From the NCBI GenBank assembly GCA_964614265.1, contig CAZTKT010000003.1, positions 1-35,678 on the forward strand: 35,678 nucleotides of DNA. The letters run 5' to 3'. Numbering within the stretch: the first letter of the stretch is position 1; each line of letters opens with the position of its first letter. The translations under genes were made by a program, and so were the position numbers. This stretch comes from JACQKD01 sp964614265. Lineage in GTDB: Bacteria; Patescibacteriota; Minisyncoccia; Phycocordibacterales; UBA918. Of the stretch, positions 15,877-22,989 are shown piece by piece. A model generated the notes under the pieces. It made no database searches, was not told the origin of the DNA, and saw nothing but the letters and a program-made list of their open reading frames with translations.

Positions 15877-16016
15877 AGGACAAATATATCAGACGTCGAT
15901 ACGAATATATGGCTTATATACTGTCTTTGTTTGGGGCATCTTGTACTGTATAGTTTTGGTGCCACATGACACATTGTCTGTACGAGCCTTATGAGCCTCA
16001 GGGGTGGCATAATTAT

Positions 16017-16409
16017 ATGGTTTCAGCACATATACATATTGGTCAGATAGGGGAACAGACGGTAGTCAATCACCTGAAACGAAAAGGGTATACAATACGC
16101 GGCAGAAATTATCGAAAAAAATGGGGTGAGATTGACGTTATAGTAGAAAAAGAAGGTAAAATTCACTTTGTGGAAGTAAAGACTGTTTCACATGAAACCA
16201 AAGGAGTTCGTGGTCCACGTGAAACATGGTTACCAGAAGAGAACGTTGATCGCCGAAAGCTACACAAGCTGTTCTTGACCATAGAAATCTGGCTGGCTGA
16301 GCGTGCGTATACAGGAGATTGGCAGTTAGACGTTGCATCAGTCTGGCTTCAGAAAGAGGGGAGGGGAGGACGTATTAAAATATTAGAAAATATCACTCCA
16401 GAATTCTAA
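16017..16409 (+). CDS. yraN: YraN/UPF0102 family protein
   Basis: A 130-aa member of UPF0102, a small nuclease-fold family of unknown exact role often found near rnhB or DNA-processing genes. The family core is complete: RNYRKKWGEIDVIV with E38/D40 and FVEVKTV with E53 and K55, the PD-(D/E)xK-like residues. The frame is open 17 codons upstream, but ATG 16017 begins the conserved HIGQIGEQ region and is preceded by a CATAAT sequence. Two parS-like sites (16184 and 16211) lie within the gene. Its last codons and stop form the left arm of a 20-bp palindrome. Confidence 0.88.
   Translation: MVSAHIHIGQIGEQTVVNHLKRKGYTIRGRNYRKKWGEIDVIVEKEGKIHFVEVKTVSHETKGVRGPRETWLPEENVDRRKLHKLFLTIEIWLAERAYTGDWQLDVASVWLQKEGRGGRIKILENITPEF
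16184..16199. promoter_or_regulatory. parS-like site D (14/16)
   Basis: TGTTTCACATGAAACC inside yraN; it differs from the parS consensus only at positions 9 and 16 and is nearly a perfect palindrome. Confidence 0.65.
16211..16226. promoter_or_regulatory. parS-like site E (14/16)
   Basis: TGGTCCACGTGAAACA inside yraN, 27 nt after site D; mismatches at positions 3 and 5, with a perfect right half-site. Confidence 0.6.
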
Positions 16410-16440
16410 AGGACATACAAATGTCCTTTAGAATTCTGGA
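16397..16440. repeat. perfect 20-bp inverted repeat over the yraN stop codon
   Basis: Arms 16397-16416 and 16421-16440 are perfectly complementary around the loop ACAA. The left arm includes the last codons and stop of yraN, plus the octamer TAAAGGAC that also builds the palindrome at the end of xth. No T-run follows, so it is either a non-canonical 3' end or a protein-binding palindrome. Confidence 0.9.
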
Positions 16441-16611
16441 GCACGTGTGGTATTTTATGCGAGCGCATGCTACCATTATCCTGGTGTATGGTGTATAACA
16501 CATCACGATTTTTACATCTGAGATACCCTACACCGCTTTTTGAGGGCAAATTCGCTACCCGGTGGTTTGGGAGGGGGTGAAGAGTGTGTTTTACTGAGGA
16601 TGGTTTCTAGG

Positions 16612-16620
16612 TTATCCACA
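16612..16620 (+). promoter_or_regulatory. perfect DnaA box TTATCCACA
   Basis: Exact DnaA consensus nonamer, 19 nt before tRNA-Pro and about 740 bp from the other perfect box at 15868. Confidence 0.5.
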
Positions 16621-16638
16621 GGGTGTCTCTGCGTCATA

Positions 16639-16712
16639 CGGGGCGTAGCATAATGGTAGTGTTCGCGGTTTGGGACCGCGCTGCCCGGGTTCGATTCCCG
16701 GCGCCCCGACCA
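16639..16712 (+). tRNA. trnP(ugg): tRNA-Pro (anticodon TGG)
   Basis: 74 nt with encoded CCA. Acceptor stem CGGGGCG/CGCCCCG (the C1 start is typical of tRNA-Pro), anticodon stem CGCGG/CCGCG around TTTGGGA (anticodon TGG), T arm CCGGG-TTCGATT-CCCGG. It reads all or most proline codons. Confidence 0.96.
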
Positions 16713-16806
16713 GTATAGAAAAAGTGTGTTGGCTGGGAGAGGGTATGTGGCGATGGCATGTTTTCGCTCTTGTATGAAAGGAGTCGAGGTTTCATCCGTC
16801 TCCATA

Positions 16807-16812
16807 TATAAT
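16807..16812 (+). promoter_or_regulatory. consensus -10 box TATAAT before the sigma-factor gene
   Basis: TATAAT ends 9 nt before ATG 16822, so the mRNA would carry a 2-3 nt leader at most. It supports the internal ATG over the much longer open frame beginning at 16726. Confidence 0.6.
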
Positions 16813-16821
16813 GGTATCCAC

Positions 16822-17403
16822 ATGGCTTTTAAACGTTCAGGGAATAGTCCCCAAGAAGGACATGAAAAAGATAGTGGAATCCAGGAACGACTCTTTATTG
16901 AGTCTTTCGAGGAGTATGCTGATGCGCTCTTTCGGCACGCGAGTATCAGGCTCTCTGATCGTGAACGAGCTATAGAGGTGGTGCACGATGCATTTACCAA
17001 GGCCTGGGGCTATATCCGGGAAGGGCATGAAATAGCGTCGTTTCGTTCGTTCCTTTACAAAGTACTCAACAATCTCATTATCGATGAATATCGACGTCGT
17101 AAAGAGACGTCTCTTGACGCGATTCTTGCGATTGAGGGAGTTGATGAAGGTATGTTTCCTGAACTCAGGGATGAGTCATCCGAAACACTTGCGCAGGTGT
17201 TTGACGCACAACAGGCATTTGCGCTTGTGGGAAGTCTTCCCGAGATCTACCGTGAGTCAATTATCTTTCGATTTGTAGATGGCTTAACGCCGAAAGAAAT
17301 CGCTGAGCTTATTGAGGAAAATGTAAGTGTGGTCTCAGTTCGGATCCATCGAGGCTTAAAGTTATTGAGACAGCAGATTGAAAGGGAAAGGAAGGGGTTG
17401 TAA
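16822..17403 (+). CDS. ECF-type RNA polymerase sigma factor
   Basis: A 193-aa sigma-70 family protein with only regions 2 and 4. Region 2 includes AIEVVHDAFTKAW and the -10-recognition helix FRSFLYKVLNNLIIDEYRRR. Region 4 carries the helix-turn-helix LTPKEIAELIEENVSVVSVR followed by IHRGLKLLRQ. ECF factors redirect RNA polymerase to a small regulon and are usually held inactive by a membrane anti-sigma encoded downstream. The next gene starts 10 nt after the stop and is a membrane protein, which fits that logic. The frame is open 32 codons upstream; ATG 16822 was chosen from the adjacent TATAAT. The inducing signal is unknown. Confidence 0.9.
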   Translation: MAFKRSGNSPQEGHEKDSGIQERLFIESFEEYADALFRHASIRLSDRERAIEVVHDAFTKAWGYIREGHEIASFRSFLYKVLNNLIIDEYRRRKETSLDAILAIEGVDEGMFPELRDESSETLAQVFDAQQAFALVGSLPEIYRESIIFRFVDGLTPKEIAELIEENVSVVSVRIHRGLKLLRQQIERERKGL

Positions 17404-17413
17404 TGATACTCGT

Positions 17414-18676
17414 GTGAAAACAAAAAATCTTTTTTCTAAAGAAGTAGACAACATTACCCTCACTGCTACAGAGCGGGAGCTTTTGCGTGCACGGATTCAG
17501 TCATATATGGAGTATCATCCGCTACACACTCGCTCGATACTACAACGCAGTGCGTTCTGGCGTGCACCACAGGTGTTCCTTCGCATGCATATGCACACCA
17601 TGAAGTTTGCTAGTGCCTTTTTATTGTTGTTGTTTATCAGTGTTCCTCTTCTTGCAGAGCATGCGTTACCAGGGGACACGCTCTATTCGGTCAAGGTTCG
17701 TTTTAATGAAGAGGTTCGTTCTCAACTCCTTTTTTCACCATATCAAAAGATTCAATGGGAGGCGGAGCGAGTGGGAAGACGTGTCGCTGAGGCTCAATCA
17801 CTGATTCGGGAAGGGAAGCTGACGAAAGCAAATGAGGATACACTCGAAGAGACTGTGCGTTCCCACACTGCGACACTGCAAGCACAGCTATCAGAATTAC
17901 GCAAAACTGATGCCGCAGGCACGGTCCTCGCTGAGGCGACACTGGGGTCGACACTTGACGCTCAGTCTTTGATGTTACATACAGAAATAGGGCAAGAGGC
18001 ATCGTCTTCACCTAAAAATGAAGGGGGGGTAGCTATTATTGCGACGATTGTGCAGGAGGCACGTGCGGGAGTCGGGGTACCAGCGGATACTGGTCTAGGG
18101 AGTACCACTCCAGCCTACACCGAGCTTGTTTCACAAATTGCGGAGCAGAATACACAGGTACAAATGCTTCTGCAGGGTCTCTCTACACGATTGTCTGATG
18201 TACAGAATGCAGAAATACAAGAACATATACTTGCGATTAGTGTCCTCACCACTCGTATTGAGGCCCTTGTTGGTGCAGGGGATGCTGACCGGGCGACAAC
18301 TTCGCTTTCGCGTACACTCATCGAAACAAAAGACCTTGTTGCGTTGCTGAGTTCTGTGACACAAAAGGTGGACATAGCTCTTGACCCAGTGGTGTTACAG
18401 AAAATTATTGACGCTCTGCTTACCATCGAGATACAGCAGAGGCTTACGTTGTTTGAATCAAAAAAGGGTGCCTTGGACACGTACGCTGAACGCGCCTCTG
18501 GCGAAAATAAGACGGAATTACTCGCTACACTACAGACACTCCAGCAGGACATAGATCGTATACATACACAACTGACTGCTGGGAAATTGGTGGAGGCGCT
18601 ACAAGGTGCTGGAGAGGCTGATACACTAATTAGTTCGCTTGAGGCTCAGAAAACAACAGGGGCAGGGCGCCCATAG
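17414..18676 (+). CDS. DUF5667-like membrane protein, probable sigma partner
   Basis: A 420-aa single-pass protein. The short cytosolic part (1-63) could bind a sigma factor. The TM helix is at about 64-81 and is followed by the signature ALPGDTLYSVKVRFNEEVRS and a helical, charged segment (QWEAERVGRRVAEAQSLI), as in DUF5667 proteins. The rest is predicted long helical or coiled-coil and faces outward. The ECF-sigma plus DUF5667 pairing is common in Patescibacteria; the anti-sigma role is inferred from operon position, as no ZAS zinc motif is present. Start is GTG 17414, 10 nt after the sigma stop; a TTG at 17378 inside the sigma gene is the only alternative upstream. No cysteines. Confidence 0.8.
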   Translation: MKTKNLFSKEVDNITLTATERELLRARIQSYMEYHPLHTRSILQRSAFWRAPQVFLRMHMHTMKFASAFLLLLFISVPLLAEHALPGDTLYSVKVRFNEEVRSQLLFSPYQKIQWEAERVGRRVAEAQSLIREGKLTKANEDTLEETVRSHTATLQAQLSELRKTDAAGTVLAEATLGSTLDAQSLMLHTEIGQEASSSPKNEGGVAIIATIVQEARAGVGVPADTGLGSTTPAYTELVSQIAEQNTQVQMLLQGLSTRLSDVQNAEIQEHILAISVLTTRIEALVGAGDADRATTSLSRTLIETKDLVALLSSVTQKVDIALDPVVLQKIIDALLTIEIQQRLTLFESKKGALDTYAERASGENKTELLATLQTLQQDIDRIHTQLTAGKLVEALQGAGEADTLISSLEAQKTTGAGRP

Positions 18677-18823
18677 GGTTTGAATGTGTGGATGCTATGG
18701 ATAAAGCGGTAACTCGGAGACCCGTTCTGTTGTTTGATGAAATACTATCTTGTGTCGCAAGGCTGTTTCGTATCGTATGTAGTCTGTAAAAGTGTACTCC
18801 GTGTGCATTTATGGTCACTGTGG

Positions 18824-18829
18824 TAGAAT
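18824..18829 (+). promoter_or_regulatory. possible -10 box of tRNA-Gly(TCC)
   Basis: TAGAAT 23 nt before the mature tRNA; no recognisable -35. Confidence 0.35.
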
Positions 18830-18852
18830 CGGTCTCACGCTAGGGCGTATTC

Positions 18853-18926
18853 GCGGGATTAGTTTAGTGGCAGAACATCAGTTTTCCAAACTGAGAGCAG
18901 GAGTTCGATTCCCCTATCCCGCACCA
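18853..18926 (+). tRNA. trnG(ucc): tRNA-Gly (anticodon TCC), probable integration site
   Basis: 74 nt with encoded CCA. Acceptor stem GCGGGAT/ATCCCGC, anticodon stem TCAGT/ACTGA around TTTCCAA (anticodon TCC). The T stem has one A-C mismatch. It reads GGA/GGG. Its 3' end abuts a serine-recombinase remnant whose reading frame runs antisense into the tRNA, which is the usual arrangement where an integrative element used the tRNA 3' end as its attachment site. Confidence 0.95.
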
Positions 18927-18960
18927 GAATGGAACTTAGCGGTTGAGAACCAACCAAGGA

Positions 18961-18985
18961 GTGGGCGTGCCGTAGGCACGCCCAC
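18961..18985. repeat. 11-bp GC-rich hairpin downstream of tRNA-Gly(TCC)
   Basis: GTGGGCGTGCC-GTA-GGCACGCCCAC, a perfect stem 34 nt after the tRNA. It could end tRNA transcription or be a relic of the integrated element; the T-tract is weak (TGTTT). Confidence 0.75.
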
Positions 18986-19011
18986 GCTGTTTCGCCCGTT
19001 TTCGCCAATGA

Positions 19012-19125
19012 ATTCGCCAATGAATTCGGATTCCCGCCTTCGGCGGGACGGATTGTTTTTTCGCCAAGAAGCAGGTGCGAGCCAAAGATTTCTTTGGCAC
19101 AGACCTTTTTAGCAAAAAGGTCTGA
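19012..19125. repeat. cluster of small direct and inverted repeats
   Basis: A tandem CGCCAATGAATT x2, then the hairpin TCCCGCC-TTC-GGCGGGA (19033-19049), then GCCAAAG/CTTTGGC, then the 10-bp stem AGACCTTTTT/AAAAAGGTCT near 19103-19125. Four hairpins within about 110 nt suggest a decayed element end or an insertion hotspot. Confidence 0.6.
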
Positions 19126-19282
19126 ATCAGAAGCAATTTTGTCCAATGATTGAGCGTCTTTTAGCCAGTTTTGGAAAGGTGCGAGCCAATCATCCTGCTT
19201 GTGTGAAAAGTTAAAGATTTCTTCTTCGAGCGACTTCTTTTCAGATAACAACTTTGCTTTTTGTAAACAATAATCTGGTTGG

Positions 19283-19669
19283 TCAATTACTTGGTCTAAA
19301 TATCCCGTAAGAAGTCGCTCTAATACCATCCCTAACTAACCTCTTCACATTGCTCCAGTATCCACCTTTGTCTATTTCTGTGACGAGTTCATTGAAGATT
19401 GAGATATCCCATTTTGGATTTCCTTCGGGACGGCCACCTTTGCTCATCTTGAGCGCGGCAGTACCGCCGTTGTTGTATGCTTTGATCCAGGCGGTGATGC
19501 TGTCGGTGTCCACGATGAAACGTTTGGCGACCGCAACGCGAGTCGCTCCTTCTGTGATATTGATAATTGCCCGTATACGGGCTTTTTGCGCGTCATCTTT
19601 TGATTCCTTGATCTTCTGGCGGAGTTCGGCAACACTGTCGCGTCCCCGCAGGGTGATTGGTTGTGCCAT
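19283..19669 (-). pseudogene. N-terminal fragment of an IS630-type transposase (HTH part)
   Basis: The frame encodes about 115 residues of the helix-turn-helix region typical of IS630-family OrfA proteins: AELRQKIKESKDDAQKARIRAI, GATRVAVAKRFIVDTDSITAWI, and MSKGGRPEGNPKWD with the terminal TEIDKGGYWS. After that the sequence leaves the family, because it enters the recombinase remnant in another frame. The DDE catalytic domain is absent. A CATACT box ends 8 nt before ATG 19669, so the fragment could still be expressed as a small DNA-binding protein. Flanked on the upstream side by a near-palindrome TAGGATCATCCTA (19686-19698). Confidence 0.6.
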
Positions 19670-19818
19670 AGCCATACAGTATGGCATAGGATCATCCTAG
19701 AGCCGAGAGGTTAGCGGGGGATGGTATAATAACTCCTGATTATTTATTTTGGGTGACAAAAAATAACTCTGATGAGTTTGAAATTGTTGGGTACAACGCC
19801 CCATAATAATTTTTTAAT

Positions 19819-20313
19819 TCAAATAGTTAAAACAGAAGTATCATTAAAACCGAAGTATAAAGCCGAACCTATAAGCAAAATGATTTCAATCCACAGTAGA
19901 GATAGGACAAATTTTACATTCCATTTTCTCGCATATATTCCCATGGCGTAGAAAAGAGCAAAAATAACTGCTGATATAATCAGACTTCCACCAAAAAGCA
20001 CCGGACCGAGACAAAACATATCAGTGCATGTGTAGGAATCATATATAAAATATGGGAGTGGCAATAGAAGCAAAATTGGAATGCCATAACCAAAACGATT
20101 TTTTAATCTACTTTCTGATCCAGAAATCAAAACAGGGACCACTGACATCAATAAAACAATGCCCAAAACAATGCCCAAAGGTATGAAACTACGTAACTTA
20201 AATAAGTGATGATGACGCTCAAGAATATTGACCAGCAGAGTGATAAATATTATACCAATGTGTGGCAAAAGTGTTACTATCCAAACATAAAAAGGTCTCT
20301 TGTCTATTTCCAT
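19819..20313 (-). CDS. small polytopic membrane protein, unknown function
   Basis: 164 aa with four or five predicted transmembrane helices (about residues 10-30, 42-64, 74-92, 100-125, 133-155) and a short Cys pair (CTDMFC) in a loop. No recognisable family motif. Base composition is clearly AT-richer than the neighbouring housekeeping genes, and it sits beside two mobile-element remnants and a tRNA, so horizontal acquisition is likely. ATG 20313 is preceded by AT-rich DNA with a TATACT box (minus strand, near 20370). No partner gene is visible. Confidence 0.65.
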   Translation of the reverse strand: MEIDKRPFYVWIVTLLPHIGIIFITLLVNILERHHHLFKLRSFIPLGIVLGIVLLMSVVPVLISGSESRLKNRFGYGIPILLLLPLPYFIYDSYTCTDMFCLGPVLFGGSLIISAVIFALFYAMGIYARKWNVKFVLSLLWIEIILLIGSALYFGFNDTSVLTI

Positions 20314-20394
20314 ATAATGAGGTTATTTTTAATAAAATATTTTGTCTCGAGTGTGTGGATTAAGTATACTAGATATTGTCATATAACATCACCA

Positions 20395-20411
20395 CGCACG
20401 CGAGGCGTGCG
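20395..20411. repeat. 7-bp GC-rich inverted repeat
   Basis: CGCACGC-GAG-GCGTGCG, perfect stem between the island-side membrane gene and HU. Possibly a terminator remnant; followed by GATTTGTTTT on the plus strand. Confidence 0.6.
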
Positions 20412-20523
20412 ACACGATTTGTTTTGGGGGTAGGTTTGAGTTTGGTACGATAGAGACACCGTAAACAAACCCATACACAAACCAAGGGGGTCTCACTTGG
20501 TACAACACATATACCCAATAGTA

Positions 20524-20547
20524 AAAACCCGGGTTTGCCCGGGTTTT
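20524..20547. terminator. bidirectional rho-independent terminator
   Basis: AAAACCCGGG-TTTG-CCCGGGTTTT. GC-rich stem flanked by A and T runs, so it works on either strand. It lies 26 nt beyond the HU stop codon and most likely ends the HU transcript. Confidence 0.9.
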
Positions 20548-20573
20548 CTCTGTACTGCGCGTTTCTTTTTAGA

Positions 20574-20849
20574 TTACCCCCGTACAGCATCCTTTAGTGC
20601 CTTTGCGGCGCGGAATTTTGGTACGCGCATCGCGGGGACGGTAATAGATTCACCGGTGCGTGGGTTACGGCCCTGCCGCGCCGGACGCATCTTTGCTGAA
20701 AAGATCCCCAGACCTGCGAGTGACACTTCATTTCCTTTGGTCAAGGAGTCAGTGATACACTCCAAGACTGTGTCAACGACACGTTCTGCTTCTGCTTTCG
20801 TCCCTCCCATTGTTTGATGTATTTTGCTAATGAGGTCTGCCTTATTCAT
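20574..20849 (-). CDS. hup: HU/IHF family nucleoid protein
   Basis: 91 aa, the standard HU length. The fold is evident: the helical MNKADLISKIHQTMGGTKAEA part, the GLGIFSAKMRPARQGRNP turn, the DNA-intercalating arm (RTGESITVPAMRVPKF) with the conserved proline, and AAKALKDAV at the end. HU homodimers bend and compact DNA and assist initiation and recombination. ATG 20849 follows a TAATCT box by 7 nt. Monocistronic, ended by a strong terminator. Confidence 0.94.
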   Translation of the reverse strand: MNKADLISKIHQTMGGTKAEAERVVDTVLECITDSLTKGNEVSLAGLGIFSAKMRPARQGRNPRTGESITVPAMRVPKFRAAKALKDAVRG

Positions 20850-21020
20850 AGTAGCTAGATTAGGTGGTGAGTAATAGCGTGTGTATTGGTCTCATGGTGC
20901 CGGATAATGTGGCTGTAATCATTATATAGGAGGCTTCTCTACCTGCAAGCAACTAGTCAGGCACCTTGTTTCATGGCATAGTATTTTTCGAATGTGTGTG
21001 GAATACGAACGTGAGAAGTT
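20850..21020. other. intergenic region HU / RNase Y
   Basis: 171 nt between two minus-strand genes. It contains the probable HU promoter and complementary blocks (GGTGCC near 20900, GGCACC near 20961). No gene and no clear RNY terminator found. Confidence 0.35.
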
Positions 21021-22547
21021 TTATCGTGCGTACTCGATGGCACGGGATTCGCGAATCACGTTTACTTTTATCTCTCCAGGATATTTAAGCTCTGCCTCGA
21101 TCTTACGGGCGATGGTTTTAGCAAGGGCGTGTGCTTCGAGATCGCTCATTTCTTCTGGGTTAACAATTACGCGCACTTCGCGCCCTGCCTGTATGGCAAA
21201 TGCCTTTTCAACCCCAGTAATGTTTTTTGCAATCGCTTCGAGGCCTTCGAGGCGTTTCACATACTGTTCGAGTGAGTCTCTGCGCGCACCGGGACGACCG
21301 CCAGAGAGGGCATCAGCCGCCTGTACAATGATGGATTCAGGTGTTTCGTAGGGATACTCTTCATGATGTGCTTGCATTGCTTTAATGATGTCGTCACTGA
21401 CGCCATATTTCTGGAGCATACGTCGTCCGATCTCGACATGTGTCCCTTGGACTTCGTGACTGACGGTTTTTCCAATATCATGGAGGAGCGCACCTGCTTT
21501 TGCTATGGAGACATCAGCACCAACTTCTGCGGCAATCATGCCGGAGATATGCGCCATCTCTATCGAATGCCAGAGCACATTCTGTCCATAACTGGTGCGA
21601 TAGTGGAGACGTCCGAGGAGCTTGACTAGGTCGGGATGCAGGTCATGTATATCGCACTCATATGCCGCTTTCTCACCCATCTTTTGCATGGTGGTAGCGA
21701 TCTCCGCATGCGCCTTCTCTACCATCTCTTCTATCTTTGTGGGCTGAATACGTCCGTCTGCAATGAGCGCAATGAGTGCGACACGAGCGATTTCTCGACG
21801 GATTGGATCAAAAGAGGAGAGAGTCACATGTCCCGGGGACTCATCAATGAGCACATCGACACCCGTTGCACGCTCAAAGGCACGAACATTGCGACCTTCT
21901 TTGCCGATAATTTTACCCTTCATCTCGTCGTTCGGTATCTCAACAGTAGCGGTCATTACGTCGGCGCGGATGGTATTACCTACTCGGTGTATGGCAGAGA
22001 TCACGATGTCACGCGCTCGTGTTTCGAGCCGTTCGTTTCCAAACAGCTCTAGCTTCTGTGTGCGAACCAGAAGATCTTCTGCGTAGTCTCGTTCGAGACG
22101 GGCAAACAAGAGCTCACGTGCTACCTCAGGGGTAAGGCCCGCCACTTCTTCAAGCTTTGTTTCAACTTCGTGAGCATGGGTATCCAGACGCGCCTTTAAT
22201 TGCTTAATATCCTCGATTTTACTTCGTACAGCCTCTGTTTCTGAGTCGAGATCTATTTGTCGCTTATCGAGTAGGTCCTCTTTTGTGAGGAGTCGTTCTT
22301 CGGTGCGTGTGAGTTTTTGCTCTCTTTCAGCAAGTACCTGCCTTGTCTTTTCTTCAAGGGCTGCCGCTTGGGCAGTTACTTCAGCCATAGTGCGTGTCGC
22401 CTCCTCTTTTGCATCAAGGAGCATTTGTTTGATCTCGAGTTCCAGTGAACCTCGTCTGCCCAATGCTTGTAGGTAGCGTAGGTAGTAGCCTAGGACGCCC
22501 CCAAGTGGTATGAGGAGCACGAGAATCAGTACTAGTTTAGTTGTCAT
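21021..22547 (-). CDS. rny: RNase Y, membrane-bound endoribonuclease
   Basis: 508 aa, full length. An N-terminal TM helix (about 4-22), a long coiled coil (about 35-150), a KH RNA-binding domain with the GKIIGKEGRN loop (211-220) and an HD catalytic domain with H327, H356-D357 (LLHDIGKT) and the downstream ADALSGGRPGARRD signature. RNase Y starts mRNA decay at the membrane in bacteria lacking RNase E and is the main decay enzyme in many CPR. The frame is open 7 codons upstream, but ATG 22547 begins the TM helix and lies 11 nt after a TATACA box (22564-22559). Confidence 0.96.
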   Translation of the reverse strand: MTTKLVLILVLLIPLGGVLGYYLRYLQALGRRGSLELEIKQMLLDAKEEATRTMAEVTAQAAALEEKTRQVLAEREQKLTRTEERLLTKEDLLDKRQIDLDSETEAVRSKIEDIKQLKARLDTHAHEVETKLEEVAGLTPEVARELLFARLERDYAEDLLVRTQKLELFGNERLETRARDIVISAIHRVGNTIRADVMTATVEIPNDEMKGKIIGKEGRNVRAFERATGVDVLIDESPGHVTLSSFDPIRREIARVALIALIADGRIQPTKIEEMVEKAHAEIATTMQKMGEKAAYECDIHDLHPDLVKLLGRLHYRTSYGQNVLWHSIEMAHISGMIAAEVGADVSIAKAGALLHDIGKTVSHEVQGTHVEIGRRMLQKYGVSDDIIKAMQAHHEEYPYETPESIIVQAADALSGGRPGARRDSLEQYVKRLEGLEAIAKNITGVEKAFAIQAGREVRVIVNPEEMSDLEAHALAKTIARKIEAELKYPGEIKVNVIRESRAIEYAR

Positions 22548-22989
22548 ATTCTGTGTGGTGTATAGCACCGAAGAGGTGTAGAGGCTGTATTTCTTGGGAC
22601 TTCGAAAAAATCACGCTGCGCATGTGCAGATAATAGGAGTATAGAACCATGAGGACAGTTGGGCGCGTCAGAATAACGTCTTTCGAATTGTTGGATGAAA
22701 ATACAAGTAGCGTAAACCAGTCAGAACGGTGTTGTATTGTTTAATTACCATTTAAATAACAAGGACCTTACTATAGCAGGGTTTTTGCTCCTGTACAATG
22801 TACTCTTCTCTTTGTGCACCACAAAAGTGCACGGCTCGTATGGCAGTTGTAGTGTGTGTATGTCGCGCGTATCTCTCGGAGACAATACGCGAAGCGTTGT
22901 GTGTTGTGAATACTGTATACAGGTTGGGCGCCTCTATTGAATACTTTATTGGTATACTAGTGAATGATGTACGTATAGTATCTAGTATC
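22548..22989. other. divergent promoter region rny / pil operon
   Basis: 442 nt. The minus side has the rny -10 box. The plus side has two candidate -10 boxes for the pilus operon, TATACT (22953-22958) and TATAGT (22974-22979). A near-palindrome CTGCGCATGTGCAG lies at 22616-22629. The frame of pilB is open through much of this region, but it has no PilB character before about 22990 and is treated as non-coding. Confidence 0.5.
22974..22979 (+). promoter_or_regulatory. candidate -10 box of the pilus operon
   Basis: TATAGT ends 10 nt before GTG 22990; a second box TATACT at 22953-22958 could serve the same operon with a leader of about 25 nt. Confidence 0.4.

Larger units (their letters stand above)
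15676..16016. other. candidate replication-origin intergenic region
   Basis: 341 nt with no credible gene. It contains parS-like site C (15758-15773) and a row of DnaA-box-like nonamers in one orientation: TGTGGAAAA (15848), AGTGGATAT (15860) and the perfect TGTGGATAA (15868). An AT-richer stretch follows at about 15880-15960 with repeated ATAT elements. This layout, together with flanking parS-like sites and the switch in gene orientation, fits a chromosome origin. dnaA itself is not here, so the reading is an inference. Confidence 0.5.
18859..19329 (-). pseudogene. C-terminal remnant of a large serine recombinase
   Basis: The 156-codon open frame matches only the tail of the large serine recombinases common in Patescibacteria mobile elements: the helical LLSEKKSLEEEIFNFSHKQD, then the WLAPFQNWLKDAQ segment, SDLFAKKVCAKEIFGSHLLL and a variable end. 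I recognise this from the family; no search was possible. The resolvase catalytic domain, recombinase domain and zinc ribbon are missing. The upstream side is cut near 19330, where another mobile-element fragment begins. The last 22 codons are tRNA-Gly read antisense. Internal 12-bp repeats (CGCCAATGAATT twice, from 19012) and GC-rich hairpins (18961-18985, 19033-19049) have accumulated inside. Confidence 0.65.

Noticed and set aside
16512..17000. Minus-strand open frame of 162 codons through tRNA-Pro into the sigma gene
   Set aside because: Part is antisense tRNA-Pro (GRRESNPGSAVPNREH) and the rest is antisense to the conserved sigma region 2.
18115..18552. 145-codon antisense frame in the DUF5667-like gene
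   Set aside because: Cys/Ser-rich antisense shadow of a helical, charged coding region.
22798..22989. N-terminal extension of pilB
   Set aside because: The frame is open, but the residues are Cys/Val/Arg-rich and unlike PilB; both -10 boxes lie within it.
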